In this document: positions 44,112 through 51,224 of the stretch, one piece after another
How positions within the stretch are numbered: the stretch's first letter is position 1
Layout: each line of letters begins with the position of its first letter
NCBI GenBank assembly: GCA_947074115.1
Contig: CAMTOK010000004.1
Location: 1-51,224, forward strand
Direction: 5' to 3'
DNA: 51,224 bases
DNA from: an uncultured Erysipelotrichaceae bacterium
Lineage (GTDB): Bacteria; Bacillota_I; Bacilli_A; Erysipelotrichales; Coprobacillaceae
Made by a program: the position numbers and the translations under genes
Notes under the pieces: generated by a model
Seen by the model: only the letters and a program-made list of their open reading frames with translations
The model's database searches: none
What the model was told of the DNA's origin: nothing

Positions 44112-44123
44112 TAAAGGCTTTTT
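44096..44123 (+). terminator. Terminator of the feoAB-LUD-patatin operon
   Basis: An 11-bp perfect stem (44096-44106 with 44111-44121) with loop AATA, then T residues. The patatin stop codon lies in the loop. Confidence 0.88.
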
Positions 44124-44139
44124 ATATGGAGGTGAGTTG

Positions 44140-45981
44140 ATGAAGAAAAAAACAATAGTCATTGCAGTTGGTTTATGTCTGGTTGGGATTTGTGTATGTT
44201 TTGCATATGACTATTTCTATAAAACAAGAACACCTATCATGAAATACAAGGCGAGTCAATCATTTGATGAAACAATAAAGGTAGTCGCAAGTGAATCTTA
44301 TTCTCCATTTTCGTTTTATGATGAAGAGGGGCTACCAACAGGATTAGATGTTGAAAGAATAAACGTCCTTTCAGAACTTATGGAGGTTAACATAGATTTT
44401 CAACTCATGGATTCAGAGGAAGCATACCTTTTATTTAATGAAGGTGAAGTTGATATATTTTTAAATTACGAATTAAGAGATTCAAATCATCACAAGAGTA
44501 TACCAGTAGGGTATAATCAATATGTTGCTTTTGGGAAAAGGCCAGTAATGGGATTAGACGATTTATATAATAAGAAGTTAGCGATTATTAAGAATTGTGC
44601 TTGTTATGATCTGTTTATTAAACCTATGGGATTAACAGATCACTATACAGTTTATGAAACAATAGAAGAAGCACTCTTTGATCTAAAAAGTGAGAAGATT
44701 GATTATTTATTAGGTAAATATTCAGTCATCAATAGAGTGATAGGTGATTTAAAAATCAATACAATAACAACCCAAAGTCAAGTCCTTGCAAGCAGTTCAT
44801 TTACCTATCTTGTTAATGAGAAGAATGATGATCTTCTTTTCAATTTAAATCAAGCATTAGAAACAATACAAAATAATGGAATCAATGATGAACTTATCTC
44901 AAGGTGGAGAGGTCATTATATAAGTACATTAAATATCATTGATTACTTCTCATACTATAAAGTACAAATATTTGTATTAGTCACTATTTTAATCATCGTT
45001 TATATAATGAAACTCATTTATGATAAAAATCTGATGGTAAAAGGATTAAAGAATCAACAAGGTGAATTAGAAAATTATTTACAGTACGAACAGTTAATAA
45101 AAGATATGACACACTCACTCTATGAAAGTGTTTTAGAATTTAATTTAACAACCGGTAAGCCAACAAATCAAGCAACACTTAATCAACTCTCACTACTTGA
45201 TTTAGAACGTCAATATACATTTAATGAATTGATTGATCATGTTGCTGACTATTTTGTTGATATTCATTATCAAACTGAATTTAAAAAGCAATATCAATTA
45301 GAGAGATTACTAGATCTATTTCATAATGGAATAGATAAATTTATTTTTGAATATAAGGGAATGCGTGGAGATGGAGAAGGGTTATGGTATAAAGACCATG
45401 TACGATTATTTAAAATGAATAAAGATCAGTCATTACGCATGATAATTTATAGAGAGAATATAGAAGATAGTAAACAACTCGAACTCTCCTTAATAGAAAA
45501 GGCAAGTCGTGACCCAATGACTCTATTGTTTAATAAAAAGGAAACGGAATCAAGGATAGATTTGCTTCTCAATCAAGATCAATATGGTATGTTTCTTATT
45601 TTAGATATTGATAAATTTAAAATGATTAATGATACATATGGCCATCCTATAGGTGATGAGTGTATTGTTTCACTTGCTCATATATTAAGAGAAATATTTC
45701 CAATACATGATGTTGTAGGAAGAATTGGTGGCGATGAATTTATTGTTTATTGTCCATTGATTAAATCAAAGAAAGAAATATTATGTAAAATAAGTGATTT
45801 AAAGTATCGATTAACTAAAGTACAAATAAAGGATATATCTAATTTATATATTAGGGTTTCAATAGGTTGTATACTTGCTCATAAGGGTGATGATTATCAA
45901 ATGTTATATCAACGGGGTGATGTAGAACTTTACCATGCAAAGAATAAAGAGAGAAATCATGTCAGTCTCAATATAGTATAA
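44140..45981 (+). CDS. Membrane-bound diguanylate cyclase with extracellular SBP_bac_3-like sensor
   Basis: A 613-residue receptor. A signal anchor lies at residues 4-25, followed by a solute-binding-protein-like domain (about 45-265: IKVVASESYSPFSF, GLDVERINVLSELM, YVAFGKRP) and a second membrane span at about 270-293. A PAS-like region follows, then a GGDEF domain with RIGGDEF (G530 to F534) and DIDKFKMINDTYGH. GGDEF enzymes make cyclic di-GMP. The inhibitory I-site RxxD five residues before GGDEF is absent (PIHD), so product inhibition there is unlikely. It probably senses an amino acid or small solute. GGAGGTG precedes the ATG; a TTG three bases earlier is less suitable. Confidence 0.88.
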   Translation: MKKKTIVIAVGLCLVGICVCFAYDYFYKTRTPIMKYKASQSFDETIKVVASESYSPFSFYDEEGLPTGLDVERINVLSELMEVNIDFQLMDSEEAYLLFNEGEVDIFLNYELRDSNHHKSIPVGYNQYVAFGKRPVMGLDDLYNKKLAIIKNCACYDLFIKPMGLTDHYTVYETIEEALFDLKSEKIDYLLGKYSVINRVIGDLKINTITTQSQVLASSSFTYLVNEKNDDLLFNLNQALETIQNNGINDELISRWRGHYISTLNIIDYFSYYKVQIFVLVTILIIVYIMKLIYDKNLMVKGLKNQQGELENYLQYEQLIKDMTHSLYESVLEFNLTTGKPTNQATLNQLSLLDLERQYTFNELIDHVADYFVDIHYQTEFKKQYQLERLLDLFHNGIDKFIFEYKGMRGDGEGLWYKDHVRLFKMNKDQSLRMIIYRENIEDSKQLELSLIEKASRDPMTLLFNKKETESRIDLLLNQDQYGMFLILDIDKFKMINDTYGHPIGDECIVSLAHILREIFPIHDVVGRIGGDEFIVYCPLIKSKKEILCKISDLKYRLTKVQIKDISNLYIRVSIGCILAHKGDDYQMLYQRGDVELYHAKNKERNHVSLNIV

Positions 45982-45989
45982 AATAAAAA

Positions 45990-46037
45990 CAGATATAAAG
46001 CCCTGTATGTAGGGTGACTTTATATCTGATTTTTTTT
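45990..46037. terminator. Terminator after the GGDEF gene
   Basis: An outer 11-bp stem (45990-46000 with 46018-46028) encloses a short CCCT/AGGG stem, followed by eight T residues on the plus strand. The convergent coaX gene ends inside the right arm, so it may act in both directions. Confidence 0.85.
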
Positions 46038-46778
46038 ATATATTTCATATAATCCATAACTTGTTAAATGGGGAATGTGTTCATCAATAGGTAATGCTTT
46101 AAGAATTGATGGATCAATATCACCTGTTGATATTATTGATAATGGTGATTTAAATTCTTTTTGAATATTTTGAATGAGATAAAGTGTTTGTCCTATAAAG
46201 CCATTAACAATACCACTTTGCATACTCTTAACTGTATTTTTAGCAATTGTATGAGTTGGTTTTATAATTTCAATATGAGGTAACTTAGCGGTTTGATTCA
46301 TAAGCGCATGAGCAATAATCTCAAATCCGGGAGCAGTCACACCACCAACATAGGCTTGATCAGATAATAAATCTAAAGTCGTCGCTGTTGAGAAATCTAT
46401 AACTAAACATGTTTTATATTGACGACTGTGTGCGCCAACAAGATTGGCTAGCCGATCTGAACCTACTGAAGATGGATCTTCAACCTTTATATTAAGACCT
46501 GTTTTTATTCCAGGACCAACAATTAATGATTGGACATTTAAATATTTATTTATAGATTGAGAAACAATATGAGTTTGCGTTGGGACAACGCTACTAATAA
46601 TAGAACCTTCAATGAAATGATGTTCAATCTTTTGGGATGAGATGAATTGTAACAATAAGAATCCATATTCATCGATTGTTCTCATTGTTGTAAGAATAGA
46701 AAAATTTGAAATTATTTTTTGATCATTTATAAGAGAAAATGTCGTTTTTGAATTTGCAATATTGACAGTAATAATCAT
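46020..46778 (-). CDS. coaX: Type III pantothenate kinase, with altered first phosphate motif
   Basis: A 252-residue ASKHA-fold kinase of the CoaX family, which phosphorylates pantothenate in CoA synthesis. The second phosphate motif DFSTATTLD, the GSDRLANLVGA motif and GGVTAPGF are well conserved. However the first motif, normally D-[IV]-G-N-T, reads NIANSKT: Asp6 is Asn and the Gly is Ala. That Asp coordinates the metal in studied CoaX enzymes, so activity may be altered. The start at 46778 has AAAGGAG upstream on its strand; the frame continues ten codons further without a site. Assignment to the family is clear; full activity is not. Confidence 0.85.
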   Translation of the reverse strand: MIITVNIANSKTTFSLINDQKIISNFSILTTMRTIDEYGFLLLQFISSQKIEHHFIEGSIISSVVPTQTHIVSQSINKYLNVQSLIVGPGIKTGLNIKVEDPSSVGSDRLANLVGAHSRQYKTCLVIDFSTATTLDLLSDQAYVGGVTAPGFEIIAHALMNQTAKLPHIEIIKPTHTIAKNTVKSMQSGIVNGFIGQTLYLIQNIQKEFKSPLSIISTGDIDPSILKALPIDEHIPHLTSYGLYEIYKKNQI

Positions 46779-46857
46779 GATTTTCACTCCTTTGACATTA
46801 TTATACATAAAAAAATGATCAAATGGAATGATAAAATAAATAGGAATAATTACTATT

Positions 46858-46891
46858 TAGGTATTGCAATTCCTAAAAATAGGAGTATAAT
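46858..46891 (+). promoter_or_regulatory. Rubrerythrin promoter with palindrome
   Basis: TATAAT at 46886-46891 with a weak -35 near 46863-46870. The near-perfect palindrome TAGGTATTGCAATTCCTA (46858-46875, eight of nine pairs) overlaps it. It is a candidate redox-control site; it does not match the PerR consensus well. Confidence 0.5.
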
Positions 46892-46924
46892 GAAGGTAGA
46901 TGATATTTAAGGAGGAAAATAGAA

Positions 46925-47461
46925 ATGTCTAAATACGCTGGAACTAAAACTGAAAAGAATTTAATGGAAGCTTTTGCTGGTGAATCTCAAGCAAGAAATA
47001 AATATACTTATTTTGCTAAAATTGCTAAAAAAGAAGGTTATGAACAAATCGCTGCGATCTTTGAAGAAACAGCTGCTCAAGAAATGCAACATGCTAAATT
47101 ATGGTTTACTGAATTCCATGGTTTAGAAGCAACACCTGAAAACTTAGTTGCTGCTGCAGCAGGTGAAAACGAAGAATGGACTGATATGTATCAAAGAATG
47201 GCTGATGAAGCAAGAGAAGAAGGATTTACTGCTTTAGCAATCAAATTTGAAAACGTTGGAAAAGTTGAAAAATCTCATGAAGCGAGATATTTAAAATTAT
47301 TAGAATCTTTAAAAAATGATACAACTTTCAAAGGTGATGCTCCTTTAGGTTGGAAATGTAGAAAATGTGGATTCATCTTCGAAGGTGAAAATGCTCCAGC
47401 AGCATGTCCAACATGTGCACATCCAAAAGCTTACTTTGAAAGAATGGTTGAAAACTACTAA
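46925..47461 (+). CDS. rbr: Rubrerythrin
   Basis: A 178-residue non-heme diiron peroxidase that removes hydrogen peroxide in anaerobes. The four-helix ferritin-like part has EAFAGESQARNKYTYF, EETAAQEMQHAKLW and KVEKSHEARYLKL with the expected Glu and His ligands. The C-terminal rubredoxin domain has CRKCGFIFEG and CPTCAHPKAYFE (two CxxC). AAGGAGG precedes the start. The codon choice is strongly biased (few rare codons), as expected for a highly expressed gene. A GAAA-loop terminator follows. Confidence 0.96.
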   Translation: MSKYAGTKTEKNLMEAFAGESQARNKYTYFAKIAKKEGYEQIAAIFEETAAQEMQHAKLWFTEFHGLEATPENLVAAAAGENEEWTDMYQRMADEAREEGFTALAIKFENVGKVEKSHEARYLKLLESLKNDTTFKGDAPLGWKCRKCGFIFEGENAPAACPTCAHPKAYFERMVENY

Positions 47462-47465
47462 TATA

Positions 47466-47492
47466 AAAGAAATCGAAAGATTTCTTTTTTTT
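47466..47492 (+). terminator. Terminator of the rubrerythrin gene
   Basis: AAAGAAATC (47466-47474) pairs with GATTTCTTT (47479-47487) around GAAA, then T residues. Confidence 0.88.
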
Positions 47493-47685
47493 ATGGTATG
47501 AGAGAATAGTGTATGACATGTTCAAGTAAAATATGAACTTAATAAATTATTTTTCATAAATATCTCATTAAAAGATATAAACGATTCCTCTGATTTGTTA
47601 AGAAAAGAATGCATGAAATGATAATATAGGTATTAACATTCATAACATAAGATGTAAAAAATGTTTCATAAATAAAATGTAGGAA

Positions 47686-47716
47686 ACAAAAAAACGATAA
47701 AGTCTCCTTTATCGTT
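47686..47716 (-). terminator. Terminator of the RpiR gene
   Basis: AACGATAAAG (47693-47702) pairs with CTTTATCGTT (47707-47716), loop TCTC; the A run on its left is a T run on the minus strand. The stop codon overlaps the stem. The 190 bases between this and 47492 hold no gene that I can support. Confidence 0.88.
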
Positions 47717-48599
47717 AATCATATTCTTCATTAATTGGACTCATGATAGGATGTCTAGCATCATTCTTTTTATCGTAACTGATCTTATTTAAGACATTTT
47801 CATGATAATTTCTCTGGAACAAGCCAGCAAATATTATATTTAATATGTAATCTATAGATGTAAAAGAGGCAAAAGGAGCAATCTTTTTAAAGATTTTTTC
47901 TCTTGAACCAGTATGTAAGACATAATCTGCATATCGAGATATGTTATTATCTCCTATAGAGGTAATAACAACAGTTGTTGTCTTCTTTTCTTTTAAAATT
48001 TCTGCTATCTTAACCAATTCTTGTGTTTCACCTGAGTAACTAATAATAATAGCTAAACGATTAGGATTAGAATTATAAGACATAAATGCTTGTTCACCAT
48101 TAAGATGTTTAATATTAACTGTTCTTTGGATACGCATCATTTTATGTTCGAATAACATAGCAGCTAATAAAGAATTACCAGATCCATAAATATCAATATC
48201 TTGATATTTTTCTAATAAATCTATGATTTTCTCTAAAGTCTCAAAATCAATTAACTGCATTGTATCATAAATTGATTCTTGTGATAATGTCGCAACATTA
48301 TGACAGATCGAATGTAATGATTCGTCCTTTGTAAAAGGGAAGTTAACATCAATATGACGGCTATGGTTATAATCATATTGAAGTTCTGCAGAATATTTGA
48401 TTTTAAATTCATTGTAACCATCTAAACCAATTTTTTTACATAATCGGACTATTGTTGCTGGAGAGGTAAATGTTTCTTTAGCCAATTCTTTAATAGACAT
48501 TTTTAAGACTTCATCCCCATGATTTAATATGTATTTTGATATTTCTTTTTCTGAATCTGAAAATCCAAGTTCAAATTCTAATTGTGTCATTATACTCAT
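47715..48599 (-). CDS. RpiR/MurR-family transcriptional regulator
   Basis: A 294-residue regulator. The HTH_6 domain spans residues 1-75 (FSDSEKEISKYILNHGDEV, IKELAKETFTSPATIVRLCKKIGLDGYNEFKI), and the SIS domain lies at about 120-250 (IDIYGSGNSLLAAMLFEHKMMRI, AIIISYSGETQELVKIAEIL, VVITSIGDN). It is divergent from the GH1 gene, the common layout for RpiR regulators of beta-glucoside genes, so a sugar phosphate is the likely effector. I start it at 48599, which has GGGTGAT upstream; another ATG lies four codons earlier. It shares architecture but not close sequence with the 1335 regulator. Confidence 0.9.
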   Translation of the reverse strand: MSIMTQLEFELGFSDSEKEISKYILNHGDEVLKMSIKELAKETFTSPATIVRLCKKIGLDGYNEFKIKYSAELQYDYNHSRHIDVNFPFTKDESLHSICHNVATLSQESIYDTMQLIDFETLEKIIDLLEKYQDIDIYGSGNSLLAAMLFEHKMMRIQRTVNIKHLNGEQAFMSYNSNPNRLAIIISYSGETQELVKIAEILKEKKTTTVVITSIGDNNISRYADYVLHTGSREKIFKKIAPFASFTSIDYILNIIFAGLFQRNYHENVLNKISYDKKNDARHPIMSPINEEYD

Positions 48600-48665
48600 T
48601 TTATCACCCATTTCATTCTATCATGAAACAAAGTTTTATGAAAGTCTCTATTTTTATATGTTTTA

Positions 48666-48723
48666 TGAAAATACTTTCAAATACTTGTTAATAACTTTAC
48701 ATGAAAACAAATTCATTTATAAT
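48666..48723 (+). promoter_or_regulatory. GH1 promoter with two RpiR-type operators
   Basis: TGAAA-ATAC-TTTCA (48666-48679) is a perfect inverted repeat. A second copy with one mismatch, TGAAA-ACAA-ATTCA (48702-48715), is 36 bases further on, in the spacer between TTTACA (48696-48701) and TATAAT (48718-48723). Binding there would block transcription. Confidence 0.7.
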
Positions 48724-48749
48724 GGAATTTGTCAAGGAGGATATACGAC

Positions 48750-50150
48750 ATGACTATTAAATTACCAGAAGACTTTTTCTTTGGTGCAGCTTTATCTGGA
48801 CCACAAACAGAAGGAAGTTATAATGTTGGTGGAAGACTACGTTCTTATTGGGATATGTATTCTGATAAAGAAATTAATGCATTCCATAATAATGTTGGTT
48901 CATACGTTGGAAACGATATGTACCATAAATATGAAGAGGATATTAAATTATTTAAAAGTTTAAATTTCAAATCATTTAGAACATCAATGCAATGGACAAG
49001 ATTGTTAGATCAAGATGGAAATATTAATCCAGAAGGTGCAGCTTGGTACCATAAATTAATTGATTGTGCTAATGAAAATGGAATAGATATATATATGAAT
49101 ATGTATCACTTCGATATGCCAGAGTACTTATATAACAGAGGTGGATGGCAAAATAGAGAAGTCGTTGATGCATACGCTAATTTTGTTAAAAAAGCTATGG
49201 AAGAGTTTGGTCAAAAGGTTAAATATTGGTTTACATTTAATGAACCAATCGTTGAACCTGAACAACAATTCTTACATGGAAATTGGTATCCATATGTTAA
49301 AGATTTTAAACAATCAATTAATGTTCAATACAATATTACTATTGCTCATTGTTTAGCAGTCTATAACTTTAGAAAATTAGAAGCAGCAGGAAAATTATGT
49401 GAAGGTGCTAAAATCGGTATGATTAACTGTTTCGCACCACCTTATACAAAAGAAAATCCGAGTGCAGAAGATTTAGAAGCAGTACGTATGACTGATGGTT
49501 TACATAACCGTTGGTGGTTAGATGTTGTTGCTCATGGTCATTTACCAGCTGATGTAATGGATACAGTTGAAAATGATTGGAAAGTAGAAATTAATAAACA
49601 ACCTGGAGATGAAGCAATTCTTGCAGCAGGGAAAGTTGACTGGTTAGGATTTAACTATTATCAACCAACTCGTGTACAAGCTCCAGATACTAAATTTGAT
49701 GAAAATGGATTACCATGTATTTCTAAACCATATATTTGGCCTGAAAGAAAAATGAATGTTCATAGAGGATGGGAAATTTATCCTAAAGGTATCTATGACT
49801 TCGGTATGAAAATCAAAAACGAATGTCCTGACTTACCATTCTTTATTTCAGAAAATGGAATGGGAGTTGAAGGTGAAGATAAGTTCTACGATGAAAGTGG
49901 AGTCATCCAAGATGATTACCGTATTGAGTTCGTAAGAGATCACTTAGAGTGGATCGCAAAGTCAATTGAAGATGGAGCGAACTGTCTAGGTTACCACTAT
50001 TGGGGAGCAATTGATAACTGGTCTTGGTGTAATGCATTCAAAAACCGTTATGGCTTCATTAGAGTGTGTCTTGATGATGGATATAAACGTCAAGAAAAGA
50101 AATCAGCAGAATGGATTAGACAAGTTGCTGAGACAAATGAATTTGAGTAA
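48750..50150 (+). CDS. Glycoside hydrolase family 1, probable 6-phospho-beta-glycosidase
   Basis: A 466-residue GH1 enzyme. The acid/base Glu165 is in TFNEP, the nucleophile Glu368 in SENGMG. The start FFFGAALSGPQTEG and the absence of the non-phospho W-E pocket suggest the phospho-glycoside group: the position of that Glu is Ser in DNWSWCNAFKNRYG. In LacG-type enzymes this Ser, a Lys seven residues on and a Tyr nine on bind the 6-phosphate; here the Ser and Tyr are kept but the Lys is Asn, with Lys and Arg either side. It would release sugars from PTS-imported phospho-disaccharides. Start at 48750 after AAGGAGG. No PTS gene is next to it. Confidence 0.88.
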   Translation: MTIKLPEDFFFGAALSGPQTEGSYNVGGRLRSYWDMYSDKEINAFHNNVGSYVGNDMYHKYEEDIKLFKSLNFKSFRTSMQWTRLLDQDGNINPEGAAWYHKLIDCANENGIDIYMNMYHFDMPEYLYNRGGWQNREVVDAYANFVKKAMEEFGQKVKYWFTFNEPIVEPEQQFLHGNWYPYVKDFKQSINVQYNITIAHCLAVYNFRKLEAAGKLCEGAKIGMINCFAPPYTKENPSAEDLEAVRMTDGLHNRWWLDVVAHGHLPADVMDTVENDWKVEINKQPGDEAILAAGKVDWLGFNYYQPTRVQAPDTKFDENGLPCISKPYIWPERKMNVHRGWEIYPKGIYDFGMKIKNECPDLPFFISENGMGVEGEDKFYDESGVIQDDYRIEFVRDHLEWIAKSIEDGANCLGYHYWGAIDNWSWCNAFKNRYGFIRVCLDDGYKRQEKKSAEWIRQVAETNEFE

Positions 50151-50176
50151 TTGTACTATGAGTATTTTTTAAGGGA

Positions 50177-50205
50177 GAAAAGGCGATACATTGTATCGTC
50201 TTTTC
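50177..50205 (+). terminator. Probable terminator of the GH1 gene
   Basis: A 13-bp stem with one G-U (50177-50189 with 50193-50205) and a 3-base loop, followed by a weak T tract. Confidence 0.65.
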
Positions 50206-50370
50206 ATTTGCCTTTTTGAATGTCATTTATTTATTTCTCATCACTAAATACATTATTTTCTGAAAATGAAAACCTCATAGACACAAAAGGACAAATTAGT
50301 ATCAGACTCCATAGTAGAATATCTTAAACTAATAAAAGGGGACTTAATATTAGTAGGTAGGAGGAACTAT
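50206..50370. other. Interval before the 60-residue gene
   Basis: AT-rich bases without a supported gene. I see no consensus promoter; a TAATAT (50345-50350) may serve as -10 for the gene at 50371. Confidence 0.4.
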
Positions 50371-50553
50371 ATGGAAAACAGTCTAAGAAATGTATTATCA
50401 ACATTAGAAACTTTAGAAAATGTCTTTGTCTTATTTGGAGAGAACGAATACAGTGCTGAAGGTCTTATTTCAGAGTTTTCACCGTTACTTAGATTTTTTG
50501 TATCAACAGTAGATAAAATAGATCGAAACCGTACCATTATTACTGTTTATTAA
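50371..50553 (+). CDS. 60-residue hypothetical protein
   Basis: A 60-residue soluble protein: MENSLRNVLSTLETLENVF, then VLFGENEYSAEGLI, SEFSPLLRFFV and STVDKIDRNRTIITVY. The first half is predicted to be helical and acidic. AGGAGG lies six bases before the ATG, and a perfect-stem terminator overlaps the stop codon, so it is very likely a real, separately transcribed gene. I do not recognise a family. Confidence 0.7.
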   Translation: MENSLRNVLSTLETLENVFVLFGENEYSAEGLISEFSPLLRFFVSTVDKIDRNRTIITVY

Positions 50554-50574
50554 ATCCTGAAAAGGATTTTTTTT
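50552..50574 (+). terminator. Terminator of the 60-residue gene
   Basis: AAATCCT (50552-50558) pairs with AGGATTT (50563-50569) around GAAA, then a T run. Confidence 0.88.
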
Positions 50575-50590
50575 ATTCATTCCATAATTA

Positions 50591-50619
50591 TTGGAAATAA
50601 AAGTATATTGTTCTATAAT
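50591..50619 (+). promoter_or_regulatory. Promoter of the last gene
   Basis: TTGGAA (50591-50596) and TATAAT (50614-50619) with a 17-base spacer, 50 bases before the start codon. Confidence 0.65.
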
Positions 50620-50668
50620 AAAGATAAGTTCATATTTATTAAGTATCACATATTTGAAAGGAGACCAA

Positions 50669-51224
50669 ATGAATTTACTTATTGTTTCTAATAAATTTAA
50701 AGGGAATGAATTCACTTGTATTCATTTAGAACAAAAGAATGTCGTCCGCATAAAAATAATTGGATGTCAGTATGATGCAGTGAGTTTTAGAATTTTTGAG
50801 TGTATAAGTATTTGCCATTCTTATGATAATTTATGGACTCGTGGGATTAATCAAATAAATATCTCGAATATAAAGCGTAATGGAATGAAGAGTTTAGCAT
50901 ATTTAACAAAAATACAACCTGAAATTAAAGTGGATTTAAATATGTTAGATATTAATGAAGGATCTATGGGATATGAAACGTTTACAAAATTAGACAATAT
51001 AGCTACTGTTTTAGATGTACAAGATCTAAGTTTCTATACTAAGTCGACAATATTAGCAGACAAGAAATTGAAGTGTCGCTTTACATACTGTGGAAAGGGG
51101 TATAGCGATCTATCCGTTGTCGATAAAAATTATTCAGAACATGATTCAGGTAAATTAATATCATTTTGTTATATAACCTTATTTATCAATAATAAGCCGT
51201 TACAACACTATTCTCAAAATGGTG
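50669..51224 (+). CDS. Unrecognised protein, 3' end beyond the window
   Basis: An ATG at 50669 follows AAAGGAG (50657-50663) and a consensus promoter, and opens a frame with no stop for 185 codons up to the window edge. It begins MNLLIVSNKFKGNEFTCIHL and contains VVRIKIIGCQYDAVSFRIFE, IKRNGMKSLAYLTKIQPEIK, YETFTKLDNIATVLDVQDLS and LISFCYITLFINNKPL. No signal peptide or membrane span is visible. The alternating hydrophobic pattern suggests a beta-rich cytosolic protein with several scattered cysteines. I do not recognise a family. Confidence 0.7.
   Translation, partial: MNLLIVSNKFKGNEFTCIHLEQKNVVRIKIIGCQYDAVSFRIFECISICHSYDNLWTRGINQINISNIKRNGMKSLAYLTKIQPEIKVDLNMLDINEGSMGYETFTKLDNIATVLDVQDLSFYTKSTILADKKLKCRFTYCGKGYSDLSVVDKNYSEHDSGKLISFCYITLFINNKPLQHYSQNG

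Overview
This is an AT-rich window (roughly one third G+C by eye) from a low-GC Gram-positive bacterium. It reads TGA as stop (pncB, the 17743 ATPase and the 21591 permease all end in TGA) and TGG as Trp, so it is not a mycoplasma. Strong Shine-Dalgarno sites, intrinsic terminators in nearly every gap, FeoAB iron uptake, rubrerythrin, an iron-sulfur aldo/keto reductase, PTS-type sugar genes and no respiratory genes suggest a fermentative anaerobe. The gene set fits gut Erysipelotrichia or their relatives best, but without a 16S gene or database search that placement is an inference.

Layout. 1-4080: two small PTS EIIB-like proteins without the phospho-cysteine, an RpiR regulator with a HAD phosphatase, and a divergent AEC transporter. 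4151-8676: recG-plsX-rnc, then a LysM protein and an FMN-binding lipoprotein. 8723-11057: nicotinate phosphoribosyltransferase overlapping prephenate dehydrogenase. 11131-15530: an XRE-cupin regulator heading a complete potABCD polyamine operon. 15641-16857: eleven tRNA genes (Cys, Leu, Arg, Pro, Ala, Ser, fMet, Asp, Phe, Met, and a CAU tRNA that looks like Ile2). 16858-17742: mostly empty, with one 42-residue membrane peptide. 17743-24900: CtpE-like P-type ATPase, Ig-domain polysaccharide deacetylase, AI-2E-family permease, HAD, citrate synthase. 24906-29735: LysR regulator divergent from an SDR and a ferredoxin-type aldo/keto reductase, then HAD and asparaginase. 29826-34876: an endolysin-like NlpC/P60 protein, then a MarR regulator with an asymmetric ABC exporter pair. 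34875-37002: ilvE, an intact EIIB and a nicotinamidase-like hydrolase. 37039-39909: ArsR/CzrA-type sensor and a Zn/Cd/Pb-type P1B-ATPase. 39961-44121: feoA-feoB-LUD-patatin. 44140-46778: a GGDEF receptor and a divergent-motif coaX. 46858-50205: rubrerythrin, then RpiR divergent from a GH1 phospho-glycosidase. 50371-51224: a 60-residue protein and an unrecognised gene cut by the window end.

How the parts work together. pncB and the nicotinamidase-like protein are two steps of NAD salvage. Several local regulators sit beside their likely targets with visible palindromic operators: XRE-cupin/pot, MarR/ABC, ArsR/P1B-ATPase, RpiR/GH1 and LysR/SDR-AKR. I found no transposon, prophage block, CRISPR array or obvious defence island. 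The most unusual signals are the EIIB-like proteins lacking the active cysteine, the lone endolysin-like protein without a signal peptide, the feoAB-LUD-patatin operon, the altered phosphate motif of CoaX, and the unrecognised gene at the right edge.
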